DNA from: an uncultured Clostridia bacterium
Lineage (GTDB): Bacteria > Bacillota > Clostridia > TANB77 > CAG-508
Reading direction: 5' to 3'
Assembly (NCBI GenBank): GCA_947623945.1
Contig: CANQHU010000009.1
Coordinates: forward strand, 1-46,920
DNA: 46,920 nt
In this document: one piece after another, positions 16,999-25,749 of the stretch
Numbering within the stretch: the stretch's first letter is position 1
How the letters are laid out: each line of letters opens with the position of its first letter
The notes under the pieces: model-generated
What the model was told of the DNA's origin: nothing
The model's database searches: none
The model's input: the letters and a program-made list of their open reading frames with translations, nothing else
Made by a program: the position numbers and the translations under genes

Positions 16999-17847
16999 TT
17001 AGGGTGTATAATCGTTATCTTTAGAAACGATTTTAACTACATCTTGGTCTTTTTCTAAGAAAACACCATAATGTATATCAGCATTACATTTTGTAATTTT
17101 TTTATCGATGTCACGGTCACGTTCAGGCATAATGTCACGTTTTACTTCAATTGTTAATGGTTGTCCTTTAATTAAGTAGTTATTAAACTTACCATCACCA
17201 CTTGTTTTGATTTTATTTGATACAACAATGTTGCAACCTAAAATTTGTCCAAGTGTTCCATTAATCATCATTTCTGCTTTAATTTCACTTGCTGGAATAA
17301 AGTCAGGGTCATGACGAATATCTTTTACTTGTGATGGAGCAATTAATAAAGTCATATTTCCAGTGTCTAAATCTTCGCCCCATTTTTCTTGAGCTAATTC
17401 AACTAATTTAGCACCAATGCCTTCTGTACCATCACCAACAGTCATTTGTTGAATAACTTTACCTAATTCTGCTAAACAGTCATTATCAATTTTTTGAGCA
17501 ATAGCAATTCTAATTTGCTTAACAGCTTCAGCTTCAGGGTCACCTTGTGAATTTAATACAGCTTCATCAGTAAGTTGTACTCCACGGCCAGCTTTCTTGA
17601 TAGACATTTCTGTTTTCTTTTGCTCTAATTTTCCGTAACTAATATCATTACCTTCAGTAAATTCTTCTGCGTCACCGATATATGTCCATTTCCAACGCGT
17701 TACTTTGTCCCCTGGTACTCCTTTTAATGTATCTAAATACTTAGCAAATGGTAAAAATTTAATATCATCTACTAATTTAGTGATAATTTCAGGACCTACA
17801 ACTTGTGGAACAAATAAGTTGGCGATTTTTGTTAAATTTTCGTCCAT
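16999..17847 (-). CDS. Major capsid protein, N4-gp56 family
   Basis: 282 residues. The start (ENLTKIANLFVPQVVGPEI), the PGDKVTRWKWTYIGDAEEF segment, RGVQLTDEAVLNSQGDPEAEA and LIAPSQVKDIRHDPDFI match the N4-gp56 major capsid family, an HK97-fold subunit. ATG 17847 follows an AGAGGAAAA-type site. It lies directly after the scaffold gene, as expected. Confidence 0.93.
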   Translation of the reverse strand: MDENLTKIANLFVPQVVGPEIITKLVDDIKFLPFAKYLDTLKGVPGDKVTRWKWTYIGDAEEFTEGNDISYGKLEQKKTEMSIKKAGRGVQLTDEAVLNSQGDPEAEAVKQIRIAIAQKIDNDCLAELGKVIQQMTVGDGTEGIGAKLVELAQEKWGEDLDTGNMTLLIAPSQVKDIRHDPDFIPASEIKAEMMINGTLGQILGCNIVVSNKIKTSGDGKFNNYLIKGQPLTIEVKRDIMPERDRDIDKKITKCNADIHYGVFLEKDQDVVKIVSKDNDYTP

Positions 17848-17876
17848 TAAAAATAAATTTTCCTCTCGTTGTTTCT

Positions 17877-18473
17877 CTATTTTATAAATTCGTTATATTG
17901 TTCTGGGTTATTAAAATATAATTGCTTCTTATCTGCATAACTCATAGCTAAAAAATCACTTTTTGTTAATTCTTTCTCAGCATCAGTTTTTTTAGATGTT
18001 GGTTTTTTAGTATTATTTAACAAATCCGTTTTAGCTTGTTCTTTTGTTTTATCAACTTCAACTTTTAAAATATCTGCAAAACTATTAGCTAATTCTAAAG
18101 TTTTAGCTTCATCTTCACTAACAACCTTATCAATTAATTCTTCAATTTTATCATCTGGAATATTAGCGTTTTTTAGAATATCTTTGGCTTTCATCCTATT
18201 AATTTCTTTTGAAAGTTCTTTTGTCTTTTTTTCATAATCCTCTTGAGCTTTTACTTGTTTTTGTTCTTCAGTCATAGATTTTTCTTTTAAGTCATCTAAT
18301 TCACTTTGAACATCACTTTTTTCTTTTTCAAGATTTTTTACCCTATCAGATAGATTATTGTATTTATCTTTTGGAACAGTAAACATAGCTACTTCTTTAG
18401 CAATTTTATCAACTGTTTCATCGACATTTTCAATCTCTAATTCTGATAATACTTCTTTGATTTTTTCTTTCAT
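17877..18473 (-). CDS. Capsid scaffolding protein (DUF4355-like)
   Basis: 198 residues, very charged and coiled-coil throughout (LSDRVKNLEKEKSDVQSELD; EQKQVKAQEDYEKKTKELSK), ending in a short YNEFIK tail. Small acidic-basic helical proteins placed directly before the capsid gene are scaffolds that guide procapsid assembly and are then removed. ATG 18473 has an AAAGG site upstream. Confidence 0.85.
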   Translation of the reverse strand: MKEKIKEVLSELEIENVDETVDKIAKEVAMFTVPKDKYNNLSDRVKNLEKEKSDVQSELDDLKEKSMTEEQKQVKAQEDYEKKTKELSKEINRMKAKDILKNANIPDDKIEELIDKVVSEDEAKTLELANSFADILKVEVDKTKEQAKTDLLNNTKKPTSKKTDAEKELTKSDFLAMSYADKKQLYFNNPEQYNEFIK

Positions 18474-18587
18474 TAAACCTTTCCATGTTCAATATACCTG
18501 TTTATTGTCTTGGTAGACCATTTTGAACACTACGTTTATACTTCGACAAGTTTTCTCTATTTTAACCATTTCTGGTTGTATATAATT

Positions 18588-18662
18588 TGGCGGGGAATAA
18601 CAGAATTGAACTGTTCTTTCTTGCTCGACAGGCAAGTGTAATTTCCACTATACCAATTCCCC
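18588..18662 (-). tRNA. tRNA-Asp (GUC)
   Basis: Acceptor arms GGGGAAT and ATTCCCC pair perfectly, followed by G73 and encoded CCA. The anticodon arm CTTGC-CTGTCGA-GCAAG carries GTC, with U33 in place. T-arm AACAG-TTCAATT-CTGTT is standard; the D-stem is weak. It lies between portal and scaffold genes on the coding strand, so it would be cut from the late mRNA. Confidence 0.92.
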
Positions 18663-18696
18663 ATTAAAGACTAACTTACCTAAGTAATTGTTAGCT

Positions 18697-20172
18697 CTAA
18701 ACTTCTTTTATATCCTCTTTAGACTCGTCCATTGAGGTAGATGATGTCCTAAGACTTTCATCGTTATTCTTTGATTCTTTCCATAAATTATCTTCACCAT
18801 AATATTTTAGTGATTTATAATATGTCTCATTTGGGTCACTAAATAATCCACTTACAGTCATTGCAATATCTGGAGCAATTTGTGCTTGCTTTAAATTTAA
18901 TAATGACTGTGCTTTTGTAAGTAAATTATCTGATTTATTTCTTGTGAATTTTATATCAACATCTTTTAATTTTAAATTTTTAATGCCACTGCCAATACTG
19001 TTTTTGCATATTTCTAAAATTATTTTTAGTTCTTGACGTGCTGTTTTCTTAAAAGCGATTTCATCTTGTTTAGCTCTTTCATCAGCCATTGTCCAACCTT
19101 CACCTAAAAGTCTAGCTTGCCCAGTGTCACCACCACTTGCTTTATCATTTTTAGAAGGTATTCCAATTATTGTTAAGAAATTATTATATATTTTGTCATA
19201 AAGTATTTTATTATCGGAAAATGATAATTTATTAACCAATAGCTTAACATCTGCTGGCATGTTATTATCACTTTTTACTTTAACAGCTCCTAAATCCATT
19301 AATTCTTTAAAATCTTCAGCATCTACATCATTATTAACAAATACTACTAATGACTGAACAAATTGTTCTAAACCATCAACATCATTTGAAGATATATTAT
19401 TTAAAGAATTTAACATACTCATTACTACTTCAATGATACCTAATCTTGATTTATTTAATGTGTATTCAAGTATTGGATTAATTCCTATCCCATTAATTCC
19501 TATCTTTTCTGCTTTAAATTTGCCAATATCACCTTTTAGTGAATAAGTTTCTGTATCTGTATAAATTGTTCCGACTTTAGTACCATCATCTTTTTGATAA
19601 TAAGAAACTGAAAATAACCGTTTATTCCCTAAATCATTTTCATATACTACAAAGGCATTTTTCGGATTCAAATTATATAATGAAAAAGGTGTTTCTTCAT
19701 TATCACTCTCTGGAATTATTGCTCTTGGAGCAACACCAGCTATATATAACCATTCAGCTAAATCTAAATCTTTTGACTGCTTATCATCTGCTGTCATATA
19801 ACTATTTAGAATTAAAACTTCATCATTTGCTATATCACCACGTTGAACATATTGTATTGGTTCTCCAAATACATATCCTTTTTTAAATTCTACAGCAAAA
19901 TAAGCATTGTTTTCCAAAACTTTATTATTTATGTTTTCCCTAACTATTTTAGTTTTATTTAGTATTGGTTGTTTTCCTTTATAATAATTATATAAATATT
20001 CAATTTCATTTGCATTTGCTTGATGTATGTACCATTTATCATTTAATATTTTAGAAATTACTTCTTCATTTAAATCACTTTGTACATAATCAGCAAATAT
20101 TTGTCTTCTTCCAAAATAGTTTTTTTCTGGAACAGTCTTTTGAACATATTCAGTTGAATTACTTTTACTCAT
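18697..20172 (-). CDS. Portal protein, SPP1 gp6-like
   Basis: 491 residues. Features include IEYLYNYYKGKQPIL near the N-terminus, then VEFKKGYVFGEPIQYV, NSLNNISSNDVDGLEQF, GDTGQARLLGEGWTMADERA and a helical stem region (TARQELKIILEIC). This is the SPP1-type dodecameric portal, the DNA entry and exit port of the head. It ends in an acidic Ser-rich tail. Confidence 0.92.
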   Translation of the reverse strand: MSKSNSTEYVQKTVPEKNYFGRRQIFADYVQSDLNEEVISKILNDKWYIHQANANEIEYLYNYYKGKQPILNKTKIVRENINNKVLENNAYFAVEFKKGYVFGEPIQYVQRGDIANDEVLILNSYMTADDKQSKDLDLAEWLYIAGVAPRAIIPESDNEETPFSLYNLNPKNAFVVYENDLGNKRLFSVSYYQKDDGTKVGTIYTDTETYSLKGDIGKFKAEKIGINGIGINPILEYTLNKSRLGIIEVVMSMLNSLNNISSNDVDGLEQFVQSLVVFVNNDVDAEDFKELMDLGAVKVKSDNNMPADVKLLVNKLSFSDNKILYDKIYNNFLTIIGIPSKNDKASGGDTGQARLLGEGWTMADERAKQDEIAFKKTARQELKIILEICKNSIGSGIKNLKLKDVDIKFTRNKSDNLLTKAQSLLNLKQAQIAPDIAMTVSGLFSDPNETYYKSLKYYGEDNLWKESKNNDESLRTSSTSMDESKEDIKEV

Positions 20173-20371
20173 TATTTTTCAAACCTTTGTTCCATAAAAA
20201 ATAGGAACATAAACTCTATAATTTATTAGTGCTTATGCTCCCACCAAAGCTATTTTTAATTGTTATAATTATATCACACCATTTTTTCAAAATTGGTTCA
20301 TTTTAAAAAAAATTGAAAATTTGCATATTTTTTTTGCATTTTTTCAATTTAAAAGTGTAAAATTATGTAAA
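20173..20371. promoter_or_regulatory. Intergenic leader before the portal gene
   Basis: About 200 bp without a gene. Read leftward it contains GATATAATTATAAC near 20261-20275 with a good -10 (TATAAT) but a weak -35, and AT-rich inverted repeats (around 20310-20345, TTGAAAAT / TTTTTTCAA). A late internal promoter plus attenuator hairpin is plausible but unproven. Confidence 0.35.
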
Positions 20372-22162
20372 CTAAATACCATATTCTCGTCTATCAATTG
20401 GCTGTACTTTTTGAACCATACCGTTACCAGCAATTATTTCACTTGCCATCATTGATATAGAATCAGGCGCGTCATCAAATTTTGCGGGATAATCAAAAGA
20501 ATATTCATTTAAGTTTTTCATAAATCTACCATAATCACTATTAGGCAAATAGTCAGTTTTATTTTTGAATTTTATTCTACTTCTTACAATTCCTCTAGCG
20601 TCTTTTATTCTTTGTTCTTTTCTAGGAGCATTATATTTTTCTTTAATAGTACATAAATTATACCCTCTATTAACTAATTTTTCATTTAAAAGCGTTTTTA
20701 ATGATACATCAATATTATTTTCTACTACAAATTCTACAACATTGTTTTCTATTATTTTATCGATTATTTCATCATATAAATCAGTCATTGGCTTTTGTTT
20801 AAATAAACAGTCAGTCATATAGTAATAATCATCATCACCATGCACGCATATTGGCATAGACACATTGTCTTTACCTTTTCTAGCTGGGTCTAATACTGCG
20901 TACGCTGTAGTAGAAAAAGCTGGTGTTCCATCTTCATTAAGTGGAAGCTTATCATAGTGTAATAATAATTCTTCGGCAAATTCTCTACCAGTTGGAGCAA
21001 TTGGATTTTGTTGATATACACAACTAAACAAAAATGGCTCTGTTGTTTTTTGAATTTGTTCTGCTCTTTCTTGTGGATAAACTGCTGGACAAGTTGTTTT
21101 ACCATTTTCATCTAACATAGGTACTTTAATAACGACAGTAGAACCATCTTCACTAACCCATGTATATTTAAATTTTGGGTGTGGTATTAAAGGTGAAACT
21201 GCTTCTCGATCATCTATAATCCTATTTAAAATATCTTCTGGACACCATTGAGTACCTATAAATATATAAGTAATTGGGTCATCAGTTCTTCTTGGATACC
21301 AGTCAGTAGTCCATGTTTCATATATTTGTTGATGTATAACAGTATTATTAGCTTCTTCACGACCTTTTGTCATATCATCAAACATAAAAGCAAAATTGGC
21401 ACGTTCACCATTTATAGTACCGCCTCTTGGTCGTGATACTAAGTTACTTTTGGGAACAACTGCGTTCTTAATAGTCCAGTCGCTTTCTTTTTCAACGTCA
21501 AAAGGTTTGCCACCATAATATGCAAAATTTTTAAATATCCTAGCAAATTTTTCGTCCATCAAATATGATTTTACTGTTCTACTAAATCCTCTTACTAATT
21601 CATCAGAATATGACATTCTTATATTAGCGTGATTTATACTCAAACCATAACTCCATGCCGTAAATAGATTTAATATGTATGATTTTCCTATACTTGGTGG
21701 GAAAGATGCAACTATCCATTCTAATTTTGGGTCAAAAGCACATTTATCTAATGCCCAGACATAAGATGCCAATATTTCTCTACGTTTACCGTATACTTTT
21801 TTAGCCATATCCCACTCCATACAGTCTATAAAGCATTCAAAGTCTCGTCTTGCACTAAATTCATATAGCAATTTATATATATCAAAAAAATCACTCATAT
21901 AATCTAATGAAGATTTATTTACTAATTCATATAAAATTGGAATTAATTTTTTCTTGGCATATAAACAACTTTCTCTTTCTTCTTCTAAAAACCAATTTTC
22001 CAATATATCTAATAACATATGTGAAACTTCCACTTTTTCACTTTCATCAATTTTATTGTTTTTTAATATTAAAGTTGCTTGTCTTAATATTTCATCATAC
22101 TGTTCTTTTTTTTCTTGCTTTGGTTTTTTTAATTCAATTTTATCACCGATTTTATAAGACAT
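20372..22162 (-). CDS. terL: Terminase large subunit
   Basis: 596 residues. Walker A SFPPSIGKS lies at 153-161 and Walker B FAFMFDD at 257-263, with IFIGTQW as motif III, giving the packaging ATPase. The C-terminal nuclease begins AVLDPARKGKDN, whose Asp is a likely metal ligand. A long helical N-terminus (1-110) precedes the ATPase. It cuts and pumps phage DNA into the portal, whose gene follows. A small subunit is not obvious immediately upstream. Confidence 0.95.
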   Translation of the reverse strand: MSYKIGDKIELKKPKQEKKEQYDEILRQATLILKNNKIDESEKVEVSHMLLDILENWFLEEERESCLYAKKKLIPILYELVNKSSLDYMSDFFDIYKLLYEFSARRDFECFIDCMEWDMAKKVYGKRREILASYVWALDKCAFDPKLEWIVASFPPSIGKSYILNLFTAWSYGLSINHANIRMSYSDELVRGFSRTVKSYLMDEKFARIFKNFAYYGGKPFDVEKESDWTIKNAVVPKSNLVSRPRGGTINGERANFAFMFDDMTKGREEANNTVIHQQIYETWTTDWYPRRTDDPITYIFIGTQWCPEDILNRIIDDREAVSPLIPHPKFKYTWVSEDGSTVVIKVPMLDENGKTTCPAVYPQERAEQIQKTTEPFLFSCVYQQNPIAPTGREFAEELLLHYDKLPLNEDGTPAFSTTAYAVLDPARKGKDNVSMPICVHGDDDYYYMTDCLFKQKPMTDLYDEIIDKIIENNVVEFVVENNIDVSLKTLLNEKLVNRGYNLCTIKEKYNAPRKEQRIKDARGIVRSRIKFKNKTDYLPNSDYGRFMKNLNEYSFDYPAKFDDAPDSISMMASEIIAGNGMVQKVQPIDRREYGI

Positions 22163-22171
22163 TAATTTCCT

Positions 22172-22372
22172 TTAACGTTTTAAAACACTACTTATTATTG
22201 ATAAAACAAATGCTGTTGCTAATCCCATTAAATAAGTAAAAGTAAAATCAATATTAAAAGCCATTATAAATAAATTAGCTATTCCCCATATAATTAATCC
22301 ACTTAACGCTTCTAAACCGACTATTAAAGCTAGTGCTACAACTAAGCCTATTGTTCCTACCATTAATTTCAT
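22172..22372 (-). CDS. Small two-span membrane protein, 66 aa
   Basis: The start chosen is ATG 22372 with AAGTAGGA upstream; longer frames overlap the preceding gene. Two hydrophobic helices (about 5-30 and 38-60) with almost no soluble part and a final LKR. It lies 9 bp before the terminase gene. Unknown function; such membrane genes are common just before terminases. Confidence 0.65.
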   Translation of the reverse strand: MKLMVGTIGLVVALALIVGLEALSGLIIWGIANLFIMAFNIDFTFTYLMGLATAFVLSIISSVLKR

Positions 22373-22379
22373 TAAATTC

Positions 22380-22568
22380 CTACTTTCTTTTTTTTCTATA
22401 AGTTCCATCTTTTTTACTATTCCAAAACATTTTTGGAAAATATTTTTTATTAAGTTCATATAATTTTGTAACTAATTGGTTCTTTTTATAATTAGTTGTT
22501 TCATAAATTTCTTTTTCCAATTTTTCTTTCTTATTTTGCTTTTTTGCCAGTTGTAAATTTCCGATCAT
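22380..22568 (-). CDS. Hypothetical basic protein, 62 aa
   Basis: A lysine-rich helical protein (LAKKQNKKEKLEKEIYE; MFWNSKKDGTYRKKRK) with no recognised family. It overlaps the HTH gene by 4 bp and the membrane gene follows. The high positive charge suggests nucleic-acid or membrane contact, and it might be part of the packaging module. Confidence 0.55.
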   Translation of the reverse strand: MIGNLQLAKKQNKKEKLEKEIYETTNYKKNQLVTKLYELNKKYFPKMFWNSKKDGTYRKKRK

Positions 22569-22861
22569 TTTCTTACCTTTCTTTTTATTTCATTAAGTTC
22601 TTTAATACCGTTTTTTGATTTAGGTAATTCTACCATACCTACTAAAGTATCATCTTTTAATCCAAGTGCTTTTTCCCATACTACAAGATGTTTAGGTCTC
22701 ATATCATGTAAACCGTTTAAATAATTACTTATATTTTGTTTTGTAGTTTTTGAATTAATTCCCGATTCTTTTTTTATTTTATTTATCTCAATTGCAAATT
22801 TATCTAATGTCCATTGTTTCTTTTTTAATATTTGCTTAACATAATCATTAACAGTTATCAT
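22565..22861 (-). CDS. HTH DNA-binding protein, 98 aa
   Basis: ATG 22861 overlaps the preceding stop (TAATG) with GGAAG upstream. Residues 1-70 form an XRE-like helix-turn-helix with an extra loop (KKKQWTLDKFAIEINKIKK; TTKQNISNYLNGLHDMRP). Its place two genes upstream of the large terminase makes a small-terminase role possible, but a regulator is equally likely. Confidence 0.65.
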   Translation of the reverse strand: MITVNDYVKQILKKKQWTLDKFAIEINKIKKESGINSKTTKQNISNYLNGLHDMRPKHLVVWEKALGLKDDTLVGMVELPKSKNGIKELNEIKRKVRK

Positions 22862-23349
22862 TAAAACTTCCAATCATCTTTTTTATATTTAGTATTTTTA
22901 AATTCTTCATATAATGTTTGTGTTATTCTCTTACTTTTACAAGCAATATACGGATTAAATGTATAATAGTAAGTTCTGCCATCTTTATGTTTATGAATAA
23001 CATCCAAATCACATAATATTTTTATAACAGAACTTCCACTTCTTCTTTTCTTTTTTAATATTCCAGATAGACCTCTTGGGCGAATAATACGACCATTACT
23101 ATAAGTTAAAACCCCACTCGTATAACGAATATAAGGCAAAATTAACCATATTTCACTAGCATATTTATATAATTCTTCAAAAACTTCAATATTTATTTTT
23201 ACAAAACGATAATTTAATGAAATAGTGCCTTTTAAATATTCTATAGTTTCGCCTTTAATTATTTTATCGCTAGGACTAACTATAGTAAAAGTTTGACCCT
23301 CTTTTATTTCTTCAAGAACAACACCGTTTTCATCAACTAAATATTGCAT
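22861..23349 (-). CDS. Winged-helix DNA-binding protein, RepL/phage regulator type
   Basis: 162 residues. A beta N-terminus precedes EIWLILPYIRYTSGVLTY, a basic segment with SGILKKKRRSGSSVIKILC, then DVIHKHKDGRTYYYTFNPY and RITQTLYEEFKNTK. This order matches winged-helix proteins of RepL-like plasmid replication and phage regulation families. It probably binds DNA as a late or replication regulator. It overlaps the RNA ligase stop by 1 bp. Confidence 0.65.
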   Translation of the reverse strand: MQYLVDENGVVLEEIKEGQTFTIVSPSDKIIKGETIEYLKGTISLNYRFVKINIEVFEELYKYASEIWLILPYIRYTSGVLTYSNGRIIRPRGLSGILKKKRRSGSSVIKILCDLDVIHKHKDGRTYYYTFNPYIACKSKRITQTLYEEFKNTKYKKDDWKF

Positions 23350-23963
23350 TATTCGTGATGTTCTTGTAACTTTCCATCTTTAAATCTAACATATTTATTA
23401 ATATTATTTTTATAATTAATGACAAATCCCTCTACGTTTCTTTTAACTTTGGAACAATATTTATCATATATGCTATCTAAATGTTCCTTATTAGGCAAAA
23501 CATTTAATTCTGCTACTTCTGGTACAATTCCCATACAATTTGGTATTTCTTGTGAAATAAAAGCATATAACAAATTATTATGGTCATATTGAATATTGCT
23601 TAACTTATATTCTTCATTAATTCTTGCTTTTGCAAAAATATAATATTTTTTATCAAATTCATCAATTGAATATTTTATTGCACCCATTCCAAGCCATTCA
23701 CCGCATAAAGCTGAACCTTCATAAATATCTTTTAAACTTTCTTCATTTTCTTTTAACCATTGATATAAACCTTTATATAAAATTGACTGATTATCTTCAA
23801 TTTCATCTAAAGGTATTATATTTTTTCTTTGAGCAATATACACTTTATCATTTAATTTAAAAAACACTAAATTACTTCCATCTAATTTTTCAGTTAAATA
23901 AACTTTTTCCCCTAAACATTTTACTCTTTGTGTTTTAGGATAAATTTCTTTTTTAATTATCAT
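23349..23963 (-). CDS. RNA ligase family protein
   Basis: 204 residues. The nucleotidyltransferase motif I is TEKLDGSN with Lys26 as the AMP acceptor. Motif III/IIIa elements (ALCGEWLGMG), motif IV VEGFVINY and motif V NKYVRFKDGK are all present, so the enzyme should be active. It is shorter than T4 Rnl1 or Rnl2, being essentially the catalytic core. Ligation needs 3'-OH and 5'-phosphate ends; no kinase-phosphatase partner is visible in the prophage. A role in resealing cleaved tRNAs, with the phage tRNAs and Ro60-like protein, is an inference. Confidence 0.9.
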   Translation of the reverse strand: MIIKKEIYPKTQRVKCLGEKVYLTEKLDGSNLVFFKLNDKVYIAQRKNIIPLDEIEDNQSILYKGLYQWLKENEESLKDIYEGSALCGEWLGMGAIKYSIDEFDKKYYIFAKARINEEYKLSNIQYDHNNLLYAFISQEIPNCMGIVPEVAELNVLPNKEHLDSIYDKYCSKVKRNVEGFVINYKNNINKYVRFKDGKLQEHHE

Positions 23964-24162
23964 TATCTTCCTTTATAAAATCCGTACTTATCCAAAATTT
24001 AAATTCTGGATTGTCTTCATAATCTCTCTCATACTTTACATGTACTTTAAAATATGGACAATTAGTTGTTTCACATAACTGTTTTAATTTTTCTAATGAT
24101 ATTTTAAAACTTGTTAAAAAACCATGTCCATAATTAAAAAAACCATAATTTTTAGTTTTCAT
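23953..24162 (-). CDS. Hypothetical protein, 69 aa
   Basis: Small soluble protein with a helix (SLEKLKQLCE), two Cys in CETTNC and a beta end (FKVHVKYERDY). It overlaps the RNA ligase start by 11 bp and its ATG abuts the stop of the gene upstream, so it is cotranslated with the ligase. No family recognised. Confidence 0.6.
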   Translation of the reverse strand: MKTKNYGFFNYGHGFLTSFKISLEKLKQLCETTNCPYFKVHVKYERDYEDNPEFKFWISTDFIKEDNDN

Positions 24163-24392
24163 TATTCCTCTATCTCATAGTCATTAACTTGCTCTATTTC
24201 ATAATCATAGTACTCTATTTCATCATAGTTATTAGAATTAACATGGTTTCTAGCTTCTTCTTCACTTTCAGCCCATACAATAACCTTTGCCTTACATGAT
24301 ATATCACAATTAAAAATATAGCATTTTTCTTTTGATTCAGGCGGTTCTGGATAACTTCCAGCTCCTAAATCAGTTGTTATTATTTCTTCCAT
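24162..24392 (-). CDS. DpnD/PcfM-like small protein, 76 aa
   Basis: The segment KAKVIVWAESEEEARNHV followed by an acidic tail resembles the DpnD/PcfM C-terminal fold (beta strand, EEA helix). It starts inside the Cys-rich gene upstream (23-bp overlap). Such proteins are frequent in phage middle operons with no established function. Confidence 0.55.
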   Translation of the reverse strand: MEEIITTDLGAGSYPEPPESKEKCYIFNCDISCKAKVIVWAESEEEARNHVNSNNYDEIEYYDYEIEQVNDYEIEE

Positions 24393-24597
24393 TTAAACAG
24401 TCCTTACATATATATTTATTATCTATTAATTTTAAATCTTCTTTTAATACATTTTTCTTGCAAATATCACAAGTTGCTTTATAACTTGCACACCCAGAAC
24501 AATGGCAACCATCTACTTCAAAATTACTTATATCGCAAACATATTTTCCATTTTCTTTATCGATAGAATGTACACAAGTTTTAGTTCTACTTTCCAT
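24370..24597 (-). CDS. Cys-rich zinc-ribbon-like protein, 75 aa
   Basis: Eleven cysteines in pairs: GCHCSGC near 30-36, CDICKK near 43-48 and CKDC near 64-67, a pattern of one or two zinc ribbons. Probably a metal-binding adaptor or nucleic-acid binding protein. It overlaps both neighbours. Confidence 0.6.
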   Translation of the reverse strand: MESRTKTCVHSIDKENGKYVCDISNFEVDGCHCSGCASYKATCDICKKNVLKEDLKLIDNKYICKDCLNGRNNNN

Positions 24598-24785
24598 TAT
24601 TTTTTATTATCTCTTTCATAAATTCTCTTTATTTCTTCTAATAAGTAATCTATTGTTAAATCTGGTTTATCTTTAATAAGTGTTTCAATTAGCATTTCTA
24701 TACCTAACAATATAGTTATAGATGGCGTTCCTTTTTCAATTTTTAATTTGGCATTATTTTCATCTATAGTTGTAATAGTTATCAT
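24597..24785 (-). CDS. Hypothetical protein, 62 aa
   Basis: Short beta N-terminus then an amphipathic helix (ITILLGIEMLIETLIKDKP) and a charged end. It starts 1 bp after the upstream gene ends, in the same cotranslated chain of middle genes. No family recognised. Confidence 0.55.
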   Translation of the reverse strand: MITITTIDENNAKLKIEKGTPSITILLGIEMLIETLIKDKPDLTIDYLLEEIKRIYERDNKK

Positions 24786-24786
24786 T

Positions 24787-25023
24787 TTATTCTATTTCCT
24801 CATCTTGTAAAATCTCTCTAACTTTATATAAATGATATAACCAACTATCTTCAACAGGTTCTTTATCATAATCAAACGTTTCATTGCTAATATATTCTAT
24901 TGCTTTATCAATTCTTTTTTGTAATTCATCATAAGCAGATATCAATTCATTAAAAGCATTTTTATCTCCTACATAAACCATTTGTAATTTAGCCATAAAT
25001 TCTTCTTTAGTCATTTTATTCAT
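24787..25023 (-). CDS. Hypothetical helical protein, 78 aa
   Basis: Helical throughout, with TKEEFMAKLQMVY, ELISAYDELQKRIDKAIE and LYKVREILQDEE. It overlaps the upstream gene by 8 bp. No recognised domain; probably an early or middle accessory protein. Confidence 0.55.
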   Translation of the reverse strand: MNKMTKEEFMAKLQMVYVGDKNAFNELISAYDELQKRIDKAIEYISNETFDYDKEPVEDSWLYHLYKVREILQDEEIE

Positions 25024-25375
25024 CTCCTATCTTATAACAATTATTTTCAAAGCATTCTTTAGTTAAAATTGTTTTAATATTTTTATCACTTAAAAATATT
25101 CTATCTCCAAAAGTATTAATCATTACTATATAATTATCTTCAATTTCTTCTACTTTTTTACCATTAACATAATCTCCAACCTCAATTAAATCTATAATAT
25201 TATGACTTGCTTTTATAATATCTTCTGAATAGCACCATTTGCTGCCAACTTCTTCTTTATCGCTAAATATTGGTTTAGTATCAAAATAAATTTCTGTTCC
25301 ATCTTCTGTCATACTATCAATTTTTCCAATAGTTCCACCTTTAGTTCTAAAATATAAACCTACTTCTAATTTCAT
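25016..25375 (-). CDS. Hypothetical beta-rich protein, 119 aa
   Basis: Begins LEVGLYFRTKGGTIGKIDSM, followed by repeated short strands (VGDYVNGKKVEEIEDNYIV), the form of a small KOW/SH3-like domain seen in many phage accessory proteins. Overlaps the upstream gene by 4 bp. No function assigned. Confidence 0.6.
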   Translation of the reverse strand: MKLEVGLYFRTKGGTIGKIDSMTEDGTEIYFDTKPIFSDKEEVGSKWCYSEDIIKASHNIIDLIEVGDYVNGKKVEEIEDNYIVMINTFGDRIFLSDKNIKTILTKECFENNCYKIGDE

Positions 25376-25749
25376 AGTCCAAGCCCTTTCAATGTATAAT
25401 TTTTATCAACTTTCATACCTTTGTACATCGAACCTTTTTTGAAATATGGAAATGGCATATTCATATTATCTTTAAAGTAAATAACTAAATGTTCTGTTTT
25501 GTAATACTCATTTGGGACTTTCCGAATATATTCTATTTCATCTCTAAAAGGTTTAATAAAACCACTCAAATATTTTCTTTCTTCTTCATCAAGTATTGGT
25601 TCATATGTTTCCAATGTTAATTTTACTATTTTCTTTTTAAACTTTTTTAAAATTTCTTTTTCTTCTTTTGTAAAAATATTTTCATCTAATTCAATATCAT
25701 AACATTCGCCATCATAATCACTAATATAAGCTTTTGTTTCTAATTTCAT
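25372..25749 (-). CDS. Hypothetical protein, 125 aa
   Basis: Starts with beta strands (KLETKAYISDYDGECYDIEL), then a lysine-rich helix (EEKEILKKFKKKIVKLTLE). It is acidic and basic in blocks and has no recognised family. Starts within the methyltransferase-like gene end (4-bp overlap). Confidence 0.55.
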   Translation of the reverse strand: MKLETKAYISDYDGECYDIELDENIFTKEEKEILKKFKKKIVKLTLETYEPILDEEERKYLSGFIKPFRDEIEYIRKVPNEYYKTEHLVIYFKDNMNMPFPYFKKGSMYKGMKVDKNYTLKGLGL

